From Mycolicibacterium neworleansense (lineage in GTDB: Bacteria; Actinomycetota; Actinomycetes; Mycobacteriales; Mycobacteriaceae): 64,000 bases of DNA. Location of the stretch: positions 372,001 to 436,000 of the forward strand of contig NZ_CWKH01000002.1 of assembly GCF_001245615.1 (NCBI RefSeq), given 5' to 3'. Below are positions 62,730 to 64,000 of this stretch, piece after piece. Under the pieces are notes generated by a model, which was not told where the DNA came from, did no database searches, and was given only the letters and a program-made list of their open reading frames with translations. Both the position numbers and the translations under genes were made by a program. Numbering within the stretch: position 1 is the stretch's first letter; every line of letters starts with the position of its first letter.

Positions 62730-63344
62730 GTGAAGCAGGTCCGTCCCTACCGCGGCATCGAGGCCGCCGACCGCCTCGCGCAGCGGCGCAGCCAGCTGCT
62801 TGAGGCCGGGCTGGACCTACTCGGGGCAGAGGACGCCGAGGTGACCGTCCGGGCCGTGTGCCGCACCGCCGGTCTGGCTGCGCGCTACTTCTACGAGAGC
62901 TTCGCCGACAAAGACGACTTCATCGGCGCGGTGTACGACTGGGTGATCGCCGATATCGCGACCTCGACGCAGGCCGCCGTTGCCGCCGTTCCACTGGCCG
63001 ACCAGACGATGGCCGGGATGAGGAACATCGTCCATCTGATCGCCAAGGATCCGAGGATCGGACGGCTGTTGTTCAGCGTCAAGCTGTCCAACGAGGTGTT
63101 GACCCGCAAACGTGTCGAGTCCGTGGCGCTGTTCGCCACCCTGCTCGGCCAGCACGCCGGCGACGCCCTGCAGCTGCAGGACAACGATTACCTCAAAGCC
63201 ACTTCGTATTTCGCCGTGGGCGGTGTGACACAGACGATCAGCGCGTGGTTGTCCGGCGAGGTCGCACTGTCCCCTGAGCAGCTCATCAACCAGTTGCGCT
63301 CGATGCTCGATGCGGTGGCCGGCATGCAACAACCGGAGAGTTGA
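62730..63344 (+). CDS. TetR-family transcriptional regulator
   Basis: 204 residues from GTG 62730 (VKQVRPYRGIEAADRL). HTH region: RRSQLLEAGLDLLG as helix 1, then TVRAVCRTAGLAARYFYES and DKDDFIGAVYDWV, typical of TetR. GTG 62724 or TTG 62694 are alternatives, but homologues I recall begin near QVRPYRG. It is divergent from the DUF2236 gene and followed 1 nt later by an AraC-family gene on the same strand. Confidence 0.88.
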   Translation: MKQVRPYRGIEAADRLAQRRSQLLEAGLDLLGAEDAEVTVRAVCRTAGLAARYFYESFADKDDFIGAVYDWVIADIATSTQAAVAAVPLADQTMAGMRNIVHLIAKDPRIGRLLFSVKLSNEVLTRKRVESVALFATLLGQHAGDALQLQDNDYLKATSYFAVGGVTQTISAWLSGEVALSPEQLINQLRSMLDAVAGMQQPES

Positions 63345-63345
63345 C

Positions 63346-64000
63346 GTGCCGGGCCCGGTGTTGCTACGCCCCACCGCGCCACTGGCCGGCCATGTTCAGT
63401 TCTTCGGATATTGGCAGAACATGCAGGGCGTCGCCCACCGCAGCCTGGCCCTGCCGCGCGGCGCCGCGACTGTGATCATCGACCTCGACCCTCGCGACCG
63501 CGTCGACTTCTACGCCGCAGACGCCACTACCCGCCTCGATGTCGGCACCGAGTTCATCGCCGGCGCAGGAGTGACGTCCTACGTCACTCACATCGCTCCG
63601 TCGCAGACCGTGTTGACGATTCATTTCCGGCCCGGCGGCGCCTCCGCGTTCATGTCCGCACCGCTCGGCGAACTCGAGAACACCTGCGTCAGCCTGGACG
63701 CGATCTGGGGCGGCGATGCGCCGACCCTGCGTTCACGGTTGATCGAGGCCGCCTCAGTGCCGGCGCGGATAACCCTGGTGGAGGCGTTCCTCCTGGCGCG
63801 CATGCGATCCCGCGATCTGGCGGTCGGTGCCGTGCTGGCCGCCGCCGAACGCCGGCCTTCGCTGCGGGTGGCCGACGCTTGCACGCTGACCGGGATGTCC
63901 TCCCGGCAACTGATCGCATCGTTCCGGGCCGAGGTGGGCCTGGCACCCAAGGTCTATCTACGGCTACGCCGGTACCAGGCCGCCATGCGGCTACTGGACA
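63346..64000 (+). CDS. AraC-family transcriptional regulator, cut by the window edge
   Basis: Open frame from GTG 63346 to the last base, 218 codons without a stop. The N-terminal part resembles an AraC sensor domain (LLRPTAPLAGHVQFFGYWQN, LPRGAATVIIDLDP). The first helix-turn-helix is visible near the end, SLRVADACTLTGMSSRQLIA, followed by FRAEVGLAPKVYLRLRRYQA. The second HTH motif lies outside or is only begun. It starts 1 nt after the tetR stop, so the two regulators are probably cotranscribed. It is not closely related to the AraC trio at 13-16 kb. Confidence 0.8.
   Translation, partial: MPGPVLLRPTAPLAGHVQFFGYWQNMQGVAHRSLALPRGAATVIIDLDPRDRVDFYAADATTRLDVGTEFIAGAGVTSYVTHIAPSQTVLTIHFRPGGASAFMSAPLGELENTCVSLDAIWGGDAPTLRSRLIEAASVPARITLVEAFLLARMRSRDLAVGAVLAAAERRPSLRVADACTLTGMSSRQLIASFRAEVGLAPKVYLRLRRYQAAMRLLD

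Overview
This 64 kb, GC-rich, densely coding stretch is chromosomal DNA of a mycobacterium, most likely a fast-growing Mycolicibacterium. The evidence is a complete ESX-3 type VII secretion locus with esxG/esxH and a PE/PPE pair, a PGRS-type glycine-rich protein, a Stf0 sulfotransferase, mycobacterial GTG/TTG start usage, and a PhnF/phnDCE locus of the type known from M. smegmatis. From memory, the gene order from the right end to the left follows M. tuberculosis Rv0275c/Rv0276, Rv0281, ESX-3 (Rv0282-Rv0292), Rv0293c, tam, Rv0295c/Rv0296c, Rv0309, Rv0312, Rv0315 and dcd (Rv0321), in inverted orientation. Extra blocks sit between these conserved genes. I saw no insertion sequence, prophage, CRISPR array or rRNA.

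Left third (1-20 kb): an ammonium transporter with an unusual pore residue, dcd, a conserved membrane protein, tRNA-Gly(CCC), a flavin/F420-type oxidoreductase coupled to a TetR gene that seems to start at CTG, a MarR regulator next to a Tat-exported lipoprotein sulfatase, a mycothiol-dependent-isomerase-type protein, an ABC exporter, an exported M15-like protein, a cluster of three paralogous AraC regulators, and a PE-less PGRS protein.

Middle (19.6-36 kb): phnF diverges from phnD-phnC-phnE (fused permease)-alcohol dehydrogenase, with two copies of the TGGTATAGACCA operator between them. Next come envelope genes (GH16 glucanase-like, cupin, membrane-anchored Hsp70-like protein with a Thr/Pro tail, L,D-transpeptidase-like protein, two PAP2 phosphatases of which one is fused to a diacylglycerol-kinase domain), a FAD oxidoreductase with a Rieske domain, and an AurF-type diiron oxygenase translationally coupled to a ferredoxin/ferredoxin-NADP reductase fusion.

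Sulfur block (37.3-42.4 kb): a cytoplasmic sulfatase, Stf0 sulfotransferase, cysD and cysNC lie head to tail, so sulfate release, activation to PAPS and transfer to an acceptor appear to be one transcription unit.

Right third (42-64 kb): two hydrolases, tam and an amidohydrolase, then the eleven-gene ESX-3 operon (eccA3-eccB3-eccC3-PE-PPE-esxG-esxH-espG3-eccD3-mycP3-eccE3, all on the minus strand). It is preceded by an IdeR-like operator, as expected for an iron-starvation-induced secretion system. Upstream are an LCMT-type methyltransferase, an MpaB/DUF2236 protein, a TetR regulator, and an AraC gene cut by the window edge. I found no clearly new multi-gene system. The strongest leads are the sulfation operon, the AraC trio, the PE-less PGRS protein, the Amt pore variant and several unassigned operator-like palindromes.
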